Of a stretch of 64,000 bases of DNA, positions 12,991-24,394 are shown in pieces. Origin of the DNA: Aphidius gifuensis (lineage: Eukaryota; Arthropoda; Insecta; Hymenoptera; Braconidae); contig NC_057793.1 of NCBI RefSeq assembly GCF_014905175.1, positions 17,022,673 through 17,086,672 of the forward strand. Reading direction: 5' to 3'. The position numbers and the translations under genes are program-made. Below the pieces are notes generated by a model that saw only the letters and a list, made by a program, of their open reading frames with translations, was not told the origin of the DNA and searched no databases. Position 1 is the first letter of the stretch. Each line of letters begins with the position of its first letter.

Positions 12991-13295
12991 TGTAACGAAA
13001 TTTATTATTTCGTGGTTTCTCAAAATAAATAATCATCAGAATAGATATGGATTATTTATTTGTTAACGTTTGCGTGTAAATAACTAAGGGAGTTAGTTAT
13101 CAACAAATAAAGGATCACTAGTGTGAGGCTCTGTGTAGGGTCAAGACTATTATATATGACATCAATGGGGCGCCTATTCGATGTTTATAAGATGTCTTGA
13201 TACATAAACCTTATCGCGACGATGGCTCCACTCCTCCGTCGAAGAGACGAACTCACCGGAGGCTGCGTACAAAGCCCGATCGTAAACCTATCGAA
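12991..13295 (+). repeat. 3' LTR of the gypsy element, truncated
   Basis: It matches the 5' LTR from 7653 for about 305 bp, then breaks off after CCTATCGAA, where the 5' LTR continues CTGCGGGCT. It is followed by the repeat segment also found left of the truncated LTR at 2088. Differences from the 5' LTR (substitutions and small indels) show the insertion is not recent. Confidence 0.85.
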
Positions 13296-13554
13296 ATATC
13301 AAAAATCGAAAAAAAATGCTTCCCATCGGGTGCCCACTCTATTGTAGGGCTTGAAATACTTGTTTTGCCTCCTCAAATCTATGATCAAAAATTCAGCAAA
13401 AAAAAAAGGGACTATTTCAGATATCTCGAAATTCGATGGTGGCGCCCTCGAAAATTGACGGAAAAAAAAAATACAGGTTTTGTTAAAGGCCAAAATCTAC
13501 AACATATCAAAAAATGAGCAAAATCGCAAAGGGTCAGGCCGCAAACTCGGTGAA
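13296..13554. repeat. Repeat segment shared with 1955-2087, plus unassigned tail
   Basis: The first 135 bp match 1955-2087. The rest (about 13435-13554) is a GC-richer piece with GGTGGCGCCCTCGAAAATTG. I do not recognise it. Confidence 0.5.
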
Positions 13555-14535
13555 TTGGCTAAGAACGCCACATTTATATACATGCATATGCAAGTATTTT
13601 TCATTTACAATATTAATATACCTTTTACTATTGTTTATATAAAATAATATTTCCTAAACTTGAAACAAAATATTAAATTATTATACAATAATAATTTATT
13701 TATAATATTGACTAATTTCATGTTTTTAAAAGGAAAAAATAGACATTGATGTGTTAGTTTGAAAAAGAAAATTATTATTGTAATTGTACGATAATTTTAC
13801 AATATTATTTATTTATACTTTTTTAATCAAAGTAAAAGAAAATGGTATACTTGATAAATTTTCATATCCATAATTATTACGTTTATTATAGTGTATTAAA
13901 AAAAGTATTTTTTAGTTTAAAAAAAAATTTTTGATTTAAACCAATAAGTGCATTTTTCAATAAGTATTATGTATTAGGTATGAAAAAACATAGTGATATT
14001 CAAATTTCAATATCGATATTATTAGGATTCAACTACATATGATGTTCCATCTGTCGATATTTATTGATTTTAAATTATTCAAGTTCGTTGAACATACTTA
14101 ATGCGAGATAGTGTTTGTAACATAAAGTTTGGGAACTGAACTATCGAGGTGCTGTAATGTATGTTACACTGCGTATGAGAGTGAAGACGTATTATTATAA
14201 AGAAGAATTAAAAAAAAAATTAATAAAACAAATACAAATCTCTTATATCGACACTTTCAGAGGATATTATCATAACACAGACAACTTGTTTTTTCATTCG
14301 GTTTTTATAGAAAATTTTTTCTCGATTACGGGAAAAATACGAAAAAATTCTTGTACATGCGCAAAGTGGTTAAAAACGGACTTGAACTATGGAAAAAACG
14401 GCGATTCATCGGTTATATATCGTATGGTGATTAGAATAATGATTAATTTTAAAATTTATTAATATCAATCAATGAAGCTCGTCAAGGAGAAAAAAATGTT
14501 TCAATAAAAATTTAGATAATAATTTATAAATTTCA
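13555..14535 (-). repeat. Family X sequence, inverted, left flank of the 6-kb transposon
   Basis: 13555-13810 is the reverse complement of about 1190-1440. 14090-14480 is the reverse complement of about 46690-47075 (CAGCACCTCGATAGTTCAGT, ATAGCCGTTTTTTCCATA). With 20539-21548 it forms one X copy in reverse orientation, split by the transposon at 14542-20532. A short frame at 14157-14462 is not conserved in other X copies and is not a gene. Confidence 0.7.
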
Positions 14536-16296
14536 ATATATGGCGGTTTCTATGCCAAATCACAGGGTTAAAACCCTTCGCCCTTCAGATTTAATTGATT
14601 TTTTTTTTTTCGACTTAATTTTAGGTCGAAAAACAACCTGAAATTTTTTCAAAATTTTTTCATCATTTTTTCAACCCTTAATAAAAAAAAACCACCCCCG
14701 TACAAGAGGGGAAGGCAAGAAGGCCATTTTTAAAATTTATAATTTTTTTTTGAGAAACTCTTCTGTGAAGCAGAATACAATTTTTCATATTTATGGAGTG
14801 GGCCGAGACACGCTTGTATCGTTTTTTTTTTTTTTCCGGATAAAAATTTACTTAAATTTTTTTTTTTCGAATTTTATTTTATTGAGAAATACAAAATATC
14901 AATGTTTATTTTGGTAGAAATCATCGAGTTGAACAAAAAAGTCATCTACAAAAAATCGATATATCGATTTACTAATAAAACATCAAACTCTAAATTCAAA
15001 AAAATATGAACGGAGGTCTCATACTTGCTGGTTCACTCAACAGAGGCGTTGGCAGCTTTTTTAGTTAGTGTTGCTCAGGCCACTCATGTTCACTCCAAAT
15101 ATTTAGTGGATCAGTTTGACAGTTCGGCTAGATATTATAATTTTTAGTTTACACAAACTATTTAATCAACAATAAATAAAATCACGAGTAAGGTTTATAT
15201 GATACCATTTAAAAATGAATAAGGATCGGTGTTTCAATCCGTTCAATTTAACAAACCATTTGGTACGTCAAGGCTTACGATATGTATCAAGAAGTTTGAA
15301 GATAAAGTGGAGTTTAGATGGTGAATTTCGGGTATGTAGTTCCTGTCGTAAGCGGTTACAAAATGAAACTCCATGCTTGAAAGAAGGTAGTAGTAATATA
15401 TTGAATGTCAACTTGAGGCAAAACAAAAAGGTTGACGAAACAGTGGAAATTAGTTCTGATAACTTGAATATCCCGATGAATATTGTTGACCATGATCAGG
15501 CAATGATCTCAGAAGAACAGACAGAAATATCTTCATGTGTTCAAGGTATGTAAACTGTAAATTATATTAACATAAAATGTCATTTTTATTCATTGCTGCA
15601 ACTTCAGTTAATTTTTTATCTTTCATAATCATCGAAGACCTAGCCTCGAAAAGTATGAACAGCGATTTGTCAACAACCAGTGTTATAAGTGTTGCAACGA
15701 GGCTACCAGCATTGAACCAAGCTTTGCAAGTTTTAGATAATTCACCAATACCTTTAAAAAAAATTAAAATTGAGTCATATGTGGAAGCAAAAATAGACAA
15801 AGTGGCAGCTAACTTAAAAAACACACTTGGGTTTCCTGATATAGTTATTTCTGATAATAAATCGAAAAAATATGCAATCTATTTTCAAAATTTATTAAAG
15901 GATTTGAAAATTAAATTTCATGCTGTTGATACAAGTAAGGCACAGAAATTGCAAATACTGACATTGTTACCAGACGAGTGGGGCGTCGAAAAAATTTCGA
16001 CAGTTATGAATACAACACAACACATGGCAAGATCCGCAAAAAAATTACGTGCTGATACAGGAATTTTATCTCTTCCAAATTCAAACTTAGGTTAGTAATA
16101 ATTTTTGTACTTTTTTTTCAATACCCATTCAAAATATTACATACCTTTTGTTTTATAAACTTGTAGCAAGAAGATTATCTGATGAAACAAAATCAATTGT
16201 TATATCGTTTTACGAAGATGAAAGAAACAGTGCAACCTTACCAGGCATGAAAGATTACATTTCTATTCGTGATAAAGATGGGAATAAAGTGCACAT

Positions 16297-18459
16297 TAGA
16301 CTGTGTCGATAAAAAAAAATTTTTTTTTTTTTTCAAAGTTACCCCCTATATCGCTTCTTTGGGAGCTCAAAAGTACCCAAAAAAAATTTGAGCTCGAAAA
16401 AAAATTTTTTGGAACTTGCTAACCGCATATTTAGTTTTCCCATTTGAATAACATAGGAAAATAACAGCATGTTCAATCAAATCTTATTTACTTGTCAAAT
16501 TTTATAGCTACGAGGTTGTAAGTATATTTTTCTGAAAGATTATGAAAAAATACATAAAATTAAGTTGAGATTAAGTGAAAATTCACAAAAAAAAAAAAAT
16601 TATACAATGAAATTCATAAAAATCAAGCTTTTTTTACTTTTGTTTTCTCATTGAGATGAATAACTCACTCATTTTTCAACTTAAAATTATCAAATATGGC
16701 TTATTTTATAGGTTTTTAAGAGATCTTTTTGTTTGTCACTAGCTATAAATACGATTTTTATACTGTAATAATTTTTAAGTTTATAATTAAAAAAAAAATC
16801 TGTAGAATTGATGAAAAAAAACGAAATCCATCTGAATAGTGAATGATTAATTCAAATTACATCCAGGGGGGCATTCCTTTAATAAAAAATTTTTTTTCGT
16901 TCTGCAATTTCGCCCTGTAATACCGACAAATAGCTAGAAACAGAAACAAAGACAAAAGTGATAAAATTCTCTATGTAACATTCTAGACTTTACTAATGTT
17001 TAATACGACCTATGCGACAATAAGAAGCAAGTACAACAAGTCAATATTCTATTTATTTCAGTTTGATATAAACATTGAACTGTCATTCAGGTTATTCTTC
17101 CAATAATTAAAACCGAAAAAAGAATAATGGTATGTGCCAGTACTGCCACTACAAGAAAGAGCTCTCTTTCCTATAAAATTTTAGTCGGTATTACAGGGCG
17201 AAATTGCAGAACGAAAAAAAATTTTTTATTAAAGGAATGCCCCCCTGGATGTAATTTGAATTAATCATTCACTATTCAGATGGATTTCGTTTTTTTTTCA
17301 TCAACAAGAGCGACCCCGCGCCTCCGGCGCGTAGTTGTATATATATAATAATTCTTATTAATCACGTAAAGTACTTTTCTTATTTTTCATTTCCATGAAT
17401 TACTATATTTGTTTCAAGTTATATAATTATCAATATTATAATTATCGTAATGAAAAAAATATCATTTGATCTAATGATAAACAATTATTAAATGTTTTAG
17501 TTGTGTCGTTGCTCAATCAAAGTATTAAAGTCATATTACAGCTTTTTATAAAGTCAATTGTATTAAAAAATGTAATTAGCAATCATACGTAGCAACCACA
17601 CACTAACTTTTTCTATTTGTTTACTTATTTATATAAATATTTATACTTTATACAATATTTAAATATTAATTTACATAAATATAAATAAATATAACAATAC
17701 TTTTTTTATCAAATTCGAATATATAGAACTTAATAGAAAGCGGTAATATGACTTTTGATCTAGGAACGACACAACTCAAATAAATTAATTGCCGAAAATA
17801 AACAAACATAGCAACCATACAATAACACGTAGCAACGTGTTAATATGAGAGAGAAAATAATAAAATATTAGTTATAAACAAATGCTAAAAAATTTCGACC
17901 AATCACATCACGAATAAAAAGCGGTCAAGTGTACTTTTTATAATAGGATTCTACAGATTTTTTTTTTAATTATAAACTTAAAAATTATTACAGTATAAAA
18001 ATCGTATTTATAGCTAGTGACAAACAAAAAGATCTCTTAAAAACCTATAAAATAAGCCATATTTGATAATTTTAAGTTGAAAAATGAGTGAGTTATTCAT
18101 CTCAATGAGAAAACAAAAGTAAAAAAAGCTTGATTTTTATGAATTTCATTGTATAATTTTTTTTTTTTTGTGAATTTTCACTTAATCTCAACTTAATTTT
18201 ATGTATTTTTTCATAATCTTTCAGAAAAATATACTTACAACCTCGTAGCTATAAAATTTGACAAGTAAATAAGATTTGATTGAACATGCTGTTATTTTCC
18301 TATGTTATTCAAATGGGAAAACTAAATATGCGGTTAGCAAGTTCCAAAAAATTTTTTTTCGAGCTCAAATTTTTTTTGGGTACTTTTGAGCTCCCAAAGA
18401 AGCGATATAAGGGGTAACTTTGAAAAAAAAAAAAATTTTTTTTTTATCGACACAGTCTA
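16297..18459. mobile_element. hAT-like foldback MITE in the transposase exon
   Basis: The insertion begins TAGACTGTGTCGATAAAA and ends with the mirror TTTTATCGACACAGTCTA. The arms are inverted repeats of about 620 bp around a loop (about 16930-17190). The 8-bp sequence GTGCACAT lies immediately on both sides (16289-16296, 18460-18467). Deleting the insertion with one copy rejoins the transposase frame (..KVHMQKKL..). An 8-bp duplication and a TAG-type terminus fit hAT, although P-like is possible. It encodes no transposase. The right arm is interrupted by a Helitron. Confidence 0.85.
17305..17948 (-). mobile_element. Non-autonomous Helitron nested in the MITE arm
   Basis: On the minus strand it starts TCCTATTATAAAAAGTACAC and ends with the GC-rich hairpin GCGCCGGAGGCGC followed by GGGGTCGCTCTTG. 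The opposite MITE arm gives the empty site CTGTAGAATTGATG. The insertion lies exactly between A and T without target duplication, as Helitrons do. The terminal CTTG departs from the usual CTRR. There is no Rep/helicase gene, and the interior is AT-rich and non-coding. Confidence 0.75.
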
Positions 18460-20538
18460 GTGCACATGCAAAAGAAGCTAATCCTTTCAAACTTGAAAGA
18501 ACTGTTTGAACGTTATCGTGAAGAGCATTATGATAAAAAAATATGTTTTTCGAAATTTGCTTCTCTACGACCCAAGCATTGTGTATTAGCGGGTGCATCA
18601 GGCACACATACAATCTGCGTGTGTTCGATTCATCAAAATTTTAAACTTATGATTTTAGGTACGTAAGAGTTTGTAGCAAATTTCTTATGATTCAAATTAC
18701 CATGCAAAAAATTAATCAATAAATCATCTATGAACGAATCATCATTAAAAAATTCTATTGATTAAAGATCGAGTTGAAATGAAACTATATTGAAAAGTTC
18801 AAAGATGAATAAATCAACAAATTACTTTGTAAAAAAAATAATTATTTTTTTTTTTCAGGTTGTAATTTGTCTGATCTAACAAAAAATACCGAACTGCCAT
18901 TAGTAAATTATCAAGACTGTATCGATGCTATTTCCTGTCATAATTCAACAGATAAATGTTTTTTAAATGAGTGTAAACGTTGCCCAAACTTACAAAATCT
19001 TCGATCCGTACTAGAAAATCAGTTTTTTGAGTCAGAAATCACTCAAATTCAGTATAAACAGTGGGTTTCAAAACCAAGAACAACTTTGGAAAGTTTTATA
19101 AAGGATTCTACTGAATTCATTGATGAGTTTTGTGTAGAGGTAGTTAATTTGAGGCCTCATTCTTTTATTGCAAAATCACAAGGAAATTACATGAAACATC
19201 TTAAAGAGACATTAGGTGTTGGTGAGTTTCTTGTTATTTGTGATTTTGCCGAAAATTATGCATTCGTGATTCAGAATGCTGTGCCAGGTTATCATTGGAA
19301 TAACTCACAAGCTACTATTTACACAGCAGTTATTTACTACCAAGGTGGTCATAAAAGCTTGTCAATCATATCAGATTGCACCACTCATGATACTGTCGCT
19401 GTGCATCATTACAATGGAATGATTATCAATTTTATTAAAACGTTGAGTAATGTAGTAAAAAAGATATATTATTTCTCGGATGGTGCACCCCAACAATTTA
19501 AAAATTACAAGAATATTATAAATTTATGCAATCACAAAAATGATTTTGGCGTTGAAGCTGAATGGCATTTTTTCGCAACTGCCCATGGAAAAGGTCCTTG
19601 TGACGGTGTTGGAGGAACAATCAAAAGACAAGCTGCGAGAGCAAGCTTGCAGAGACCAGCTGACAAGCAAATTACGAGTCCAAGAGAGCTTTTTGATTGG
19701 GCAAATGAAACAGGTTGTTTGCCGAATATAGCTGTTCAGTATGCAAGCCAAGAGTTTTATGATCAAGTTCAAAAAGAACTTGAAACCCGCTTCCAAAATC
19801 CTCGACGAGTTCAAGCAATACAGAGCTTACACTTTTTCGTCCCTGTAGGAGACGGATATATATTATGTAAGCGTTATTCGTCATCATCAATAAGCAAAAA
19901 ATTTAAAATTTTGTAAATGTAATACTACAATTATTACATAATAATAATTATAATTATAATAATGATAATTATAATAATAATAACAAATCATAATTTAAAA
20001 AATCTCCATGAACATAATGATAATCTGTAATATACCAAATTTAAAAAACAAATGTATTCTTTATACCTTCTGTTCTTCTATTAAAAAATCGATATATCAA
20101 AATTTTTTCGATATATCGATTTTTTGTAGATGACTTTTTTGTTCAACTCGATGATTTCTACCAAAATAAACATTGATATTTTGTATTTCTCAATAAAATA
20201 AAATTCGAAAAAAAAAATTTAAGTAAATTTTTATCCGAAAAAAAAAAAAAAACAATACAAGCGTGTCTCGGCCCACTCCATAAATATGAAAAATTGTATT
20301 CTGCTTCACAGAAGAGTTTCTCAAAAAAAAATTATAAATTTTAAAAATGGCCTTCTTGCCTTCCCCTCTTGTACGGGGGTGGTTTTTTTTTATTAAGGGT
20401 TGAAAAAATTATGAAAAAATTTTGAAAAAATTTCAGGTTGTTTTTCGACCTAAAATTAAGTCGAAAAAAAAAAAATCAATTAAATCTGAAGGGCGAAGGG
20501 TTTTAACCCTGTGATTTGGCATAGAAACCGCCATATAT

Positions 20539-21548
20539 ATTTTATTTGCAAATATAATAATGGCTAATAATAAAACTCATCGAGTAAAAAAGAACGTCAA
20601 AATTAAAATTTCGATATATTCAATTTTTTTTTTTTTTTCTAACCGCTTGATGTTTAACTCAGCCTTAGATTTTTTTACTTAGCTGCTAGACTTTTTACTT
20701 AGTCTCCGTTATAGCCAAAAATTTTTTTATCAGCTTAATTTTTCCTTCAGCTACATCTTTTCCTTAGCTAAATTTTTTTCTTAGCTAGATTTTTTACTTA
20801 GCTGTATTATTTACTTAGCCGCTTGATCTTTTACTTTATCTTAATTATAGGCAAACACACAATATCTTTACAATTTTACCGACTTTATTTTTCCCTCAGC
20901 TACATCTTCTCCTTAGGTAGATTTTTTCCTTAGCTAGATATTTTACTTCGCTGCATTTTTTACTTAGCCGCTTAATGTTTTACTTAGTCTCAATTATAGC
21001 TAAATACACAGTATCTACATAATTTTAACAGCTCAATTTTTTCCTCAGCTACATCTTTTCATTAGCTAAATTTCCCCTTAGCTATATTTTTAACTTAGTG
21101 TCAACTATAGCCAAACAAACAATACCTCCATATTTTTAACATCCAAAATATTTTACTCAGCTACATCTTTTCCTTAGCTCTATTATATTATCAATCACGA
21201 AACAAATTACCACCAATACCAGAATAATGTCGATAATACGAAAAATATTCGGAATATATTAAAAAATTTATTTTTGAACTTTTTTTTCTACTTGATGAGT
21301 TTTATCAATCGTTAATACAAAATTAGCAAAAAAAATCTATATATTGAAACTTTAAAATCATTGATTATTGAAAGTTACTGAACAACAATATTTGTATGAA
21401 AATAGAAAAAAATAAAATAAAAACAAACAATATTTTCATAAATGAATGAAAAAAATTTGTTTAAAAGTGTACTTATTAGTATTTTGTTCAATTACAACAA
21501 CACGCCGAAGATGTTTACACATAATAAACCCGCGAGTCTAGATGGCTC
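20539..21548 (-). repeat. Family X, inverted, with CTTAGCT minisatellite and left terminus
   Basis: It continues the X copy split by the 6-kb transposon. It holds a degenerate array of TTTTTACTTAGCTNNAT units (about 20650-21185) and ends CACGCCGAAGATGTTTACAC...CGAGTCTAGATGGCTC, the X left end. 21190-21548 is the reverse complement of 44726-45060. Confidence 0.75.
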
Positions 21549-22429
21549 ACAATTTTTTTTTTATTTACCTCTTTCAATTTATCGTCTAATTCTTATCTAA
21601 TTTCACTTATCTAACTTTAAAAAATAGTGTTTGTACATCTTATTGGATGCAACAAACTGTTTTAAGATTTTATTCTATATTTCTTTTAAAAGTCAAAATT
21701 ACTATCATAATTGTATTTTTAGCTATTATGTTTGTGATAAAAATAATAAAAATAAAAAAATACATTTGATAATGAATTAATTAGTGTAGGTAAAATTATA
21801 TTTTTTTTACGAGAAAATTGTTTGGATAGAATTTTTTATTTAGGTTTTAAGACATTCTTATCAAAATTTTTCCTGCTTCCTACACCACTCTTTCACATTA
21901 TTTATAACCCAATAATTTTTTTTATCTTCTGAATCCTCATTATTATTTTTACATCTGAATCACTATTTATTTCTTTTAAATCACCTATTTCCATCTGCGC
22001 GGCGAGATTCTTCAATCTCGATTCCGCTCGACGGATGATTTTTATTTCTTGTATTATTTCCTTGACTATATTACAACGTTATGAAAAAAAATGATTTAAA
22101 TTGAATCAAAAATTACTTTTTTTTTGTAAATGATTTTTTAAATATTCAAAATGAAAAATACATACAATATCAGACGATCTTTTGGTTGTGAATCTTCAAA
22201 ATTATTTTTCTTTTTTCCCATAAAATTACTATTTTTCAGGGGACTGATTCCAGTATTCAACTTGATAATGGCAAAATTAAAACACCCTAATTTATTTGAA
22301 ATTTTATTTATATAAAAAGTATCTATTTTTAGGGAATTTTAATTTTCTATTGTTTTTGCTTTTCATCGGCCCCCCCCCCCCAACCATGGTAGACCCCCCT
22401 TCTTCCCGAAAATTTTCTAAGTCCCTTAA
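21549..22429. other. No gene; AT-rich
   Basis: Nothing recognisable except a C12 run at about 22371-22382, followed by TTCTTCCCGAAAATTTTCTA. That motif recurs at about 23165-23215 with another C run. The two copies bracket the tandem-repeat block. Confidence 0.5.
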
Positions 22430-23370
22430 TCTCAATACGATAAATATAGGGAACATCATTAAATATGAAGGAAAATATAGAAAAATTACTGAATATAAAA
22501 AAAAAAAAACGATAAATATGGGAAAATATCAGTAAATATGAAGGAAAAATTACTGAATATAAAGAAAAAACCGATAAATATAGAAAAATATCAGTAAATA
22601 TGAAGGCAAAATCACTGAATATGAAGAAAAATACGATATATATGGGAAAATATCAGTAAATGTAAAGAACGATGTAGGAAAATATCAAAGAAAATTCAGT
22701 GAATATAAAGAAAAAAAAGAGAATAAATATGGGAAAATATCAGCAAATATAGAGGAAAAACTACTGAATATAAAGAAATAATTGCTAAATATGAAGAAAA
22801 AACCGATAAATTCGGAAAAATATCAGTAAATATAAAAAAAAGGGTAAATTTAAAGAAAACTCTCATAATTATGGGAAAATATCAATAAATATCAAGGAAA
22901 ACTTACTGAATAGAAAGAAAAATACGATAAATATGGAAAATATCAGTAAATATGAAGGAAAAATCACTGAATATGAAGAAAAATACGATACATATGGTAA
23001 AATATCAGTAAATGTAAAGAAAAATGTAGAAAAAAATAGGAAAATATTGAAGAGAAATCAGTGAATGGAAAGAAAAAAACGATAAAAATGGGAAAATATC
23101 AGTGAATATGAAGGAAAATATAGACAAGTGACTTAATATAAAGAAAAAAAAGGATAAATAAGGGAACATATCAATTATGCCCCCCCCCCTCCCCGAAAAT
23201 TTTCTAAGTCCCTTAATTAATCTCAACACGATGAATATGGAAAATAAAGAATATATAAACGAATAAACGAAAATATAGAACAATCACTGAATATAAAGAA
23301 AAATACGATAATTATAGAAAAATATTAGGAAAATATCAGTAAACAAAAAAGAAAAGTATAGCAAAATATC
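22430..23370 (+). repeat. Degenerate A-rich tandem repeat, about 60-bp period
   Basis: Units of the type GATAAATATGGGAAAATATC, AGTAAATATGAAGGAAAAAT and CACTGAATATGAAGAAAAAT recur in the same order many times with substitutions and indels. It looks like a decayed minisatellite. Both-strand short frames are by-products of the repeat. Confidence 0.7.
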
Positions 23371-23718
23371 ATGGAAAAATCATATTTTTCAACAAGATTT
23401 TTCAACAAAAAGATTTTAAAAAAAATTATTAACAAGATAAATTATCAAATATTCAATTTAAACAAAATATATACGATGACTGGAGGATTAGTGAGAAAAA
23501 TCAATGAACAATACCCATCAATAAATAATAAAGAAATAATGATACCAGTAGAAGCTAATATAAAATTCGATGACGATGAGGAAAATGAAAATATACCAAA
23601 CATTAATTTCGAGTTTAAAAAAATACAAGAAATTGTACATCTACCAATTAATTCATTTGCAGGCAAAAATAATTTTAGCAAAAAAAAAAAATTTAATAGT
23701 AATAATGACATTATTTAG
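23371..23718 (+). CDS. Hypothetical protein, 115 aa (or 80 aa from the inner ATG)
   Basis: This open frame follows the A-rich repeat and is more protein-like than its surroundings from the inner ATG at 23476 (MTGGLVRKINEQYPSI). It has an acidic stretch FDDDEENEN and a basic C-terminal FSKKKKFN. I see no known domain, signal peptide or membrane segment. The first 35 codons are lysine/isoleucine-rich and may be upstream leader read-through. It may be an exon or a chance frame. Confidence 0.3.
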   Translation: MEKSYFSTRFFNKKILKKIINKINYQIFNLNKIYTMTGGLVRKINEQYPSINNKEIMIPVEANIKFDDDEENENIPNINFEFKKIQEIVHLPINSFAGKNNFSKKKKFNSNNDII

Positions 23719-24394
23719 ATATCATCGCAATCATAATAGCAATAAATGAAGTGGAATTTATATATGCAATCTCAGGACGGTTATTGAAATAAAGAACAAT
23801 AACATTAGCAGACGACAGTGATTATGAAGTAAAATAAAATTTAAATGAAAAAAAGTTTGATTAAACTAAATAAAGATAATAAATTTACCAAAGAAAATAT
23901 ATTTTAGATTTAACTAACTATATAGAATAAAAAAGCAGAAAATTTCTCGGGAAAAAAGGGTGATTTGATAGTATTAAAGGAATTGAAAATAAATAAATAT
24001 AAAAAAATTAAAAATATAATGACGACTTGAGCAACAACTAAAACGTTAATTCCTGATTCAACCGAGAGAAAAAAGTAAATAGAATAAATACAATCGAACT
24101 CGACAATTTTGTAATAAATATTTAACATTGACAGGCTAAAATCATAGTACAACAAAATGAATAAAAAAAGAGAGTTTAAAAGGTTAGAAGAAAGCGATTC
24201 TGGACATGGAGATGACCCATTAGAAGGAACAAGCAAAATAAATGAAAATTAAATAAATTTTAGCTGTAACAATAATCATTGTAACAATAGAGAATGAAAT
24301 AAATTTGTAGTCACGAATTTTAATATATATTAAAGAAGAAATTAAAATTCCCCCCGCAGGGAAGGCACAGTTGCTTCAGCAACTGTATATGATC
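23719..24394. other. No gene; AT-rich
   Basis: Low-complexity A-rich sequence. The imperfect palindrome CAGTTGCTTCAGCAACTG lies near 24369. No coding signal is recognised. Confidence 0.45.

Larger units (their letters stand above)
15215..19916 (+). pseudogene. DDE-type transposase, copy B, split by an insertion
   Basis: I infer four exons: 15215-15545, 15608-16090, 16167-18658 (containing the 16297-18459 insertion) and 18859-19916. All junctions are GT-AG in matching phase. The N-terminus has a cysteine-pair region (MNKDRCFNP ... CSSCRKRL). The middle contains LRPKHCVLAGASGTHTICVC. The catalytic region carries VICDFAENYAFVIQ, YYFSDGAPQQFKNYKN and EWHFFATAHGKGPCDGVGG, likely the acidic active-site blocks. 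The C-terminus ends in a Ser-rich YSSSSISKKF. Apart from the MITE, the coding sequence looks intact, so the element was probably active until that insertion. It belongs to a recurrent metazoan transposase family that I cannot assign to a named superfamily. Confidence 0.85.
14542..20532 (+). mobile_element. 6-kb DNA transposon with about 430-bp TIRs
   Basis: The left end GGCGGTTTCTATGCCAAATC is mirrored by GATTTGGCATAGAAACCGCC at the right. Inverted repeats continue inward for about 430 bp on each side (14542-14970 and 20110-20532) with few differences. ATATAT flanks both ends (14536-14541, 20533-20538), and the related X copy at about 36990 shows an uninterrupted site, so this is a likely target duplication. 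Being palindromic, its true length could be 2-6 bp. The element encodes the spliced transposase below. I cannot name the superfamily with certainty. Confidence 0.85.

Noticed and set aside
14157..14462. 101-codon frame
   Set aside because: Lies wholly in family X sequence; the homologous regions at 37690 and 46690 lack it.
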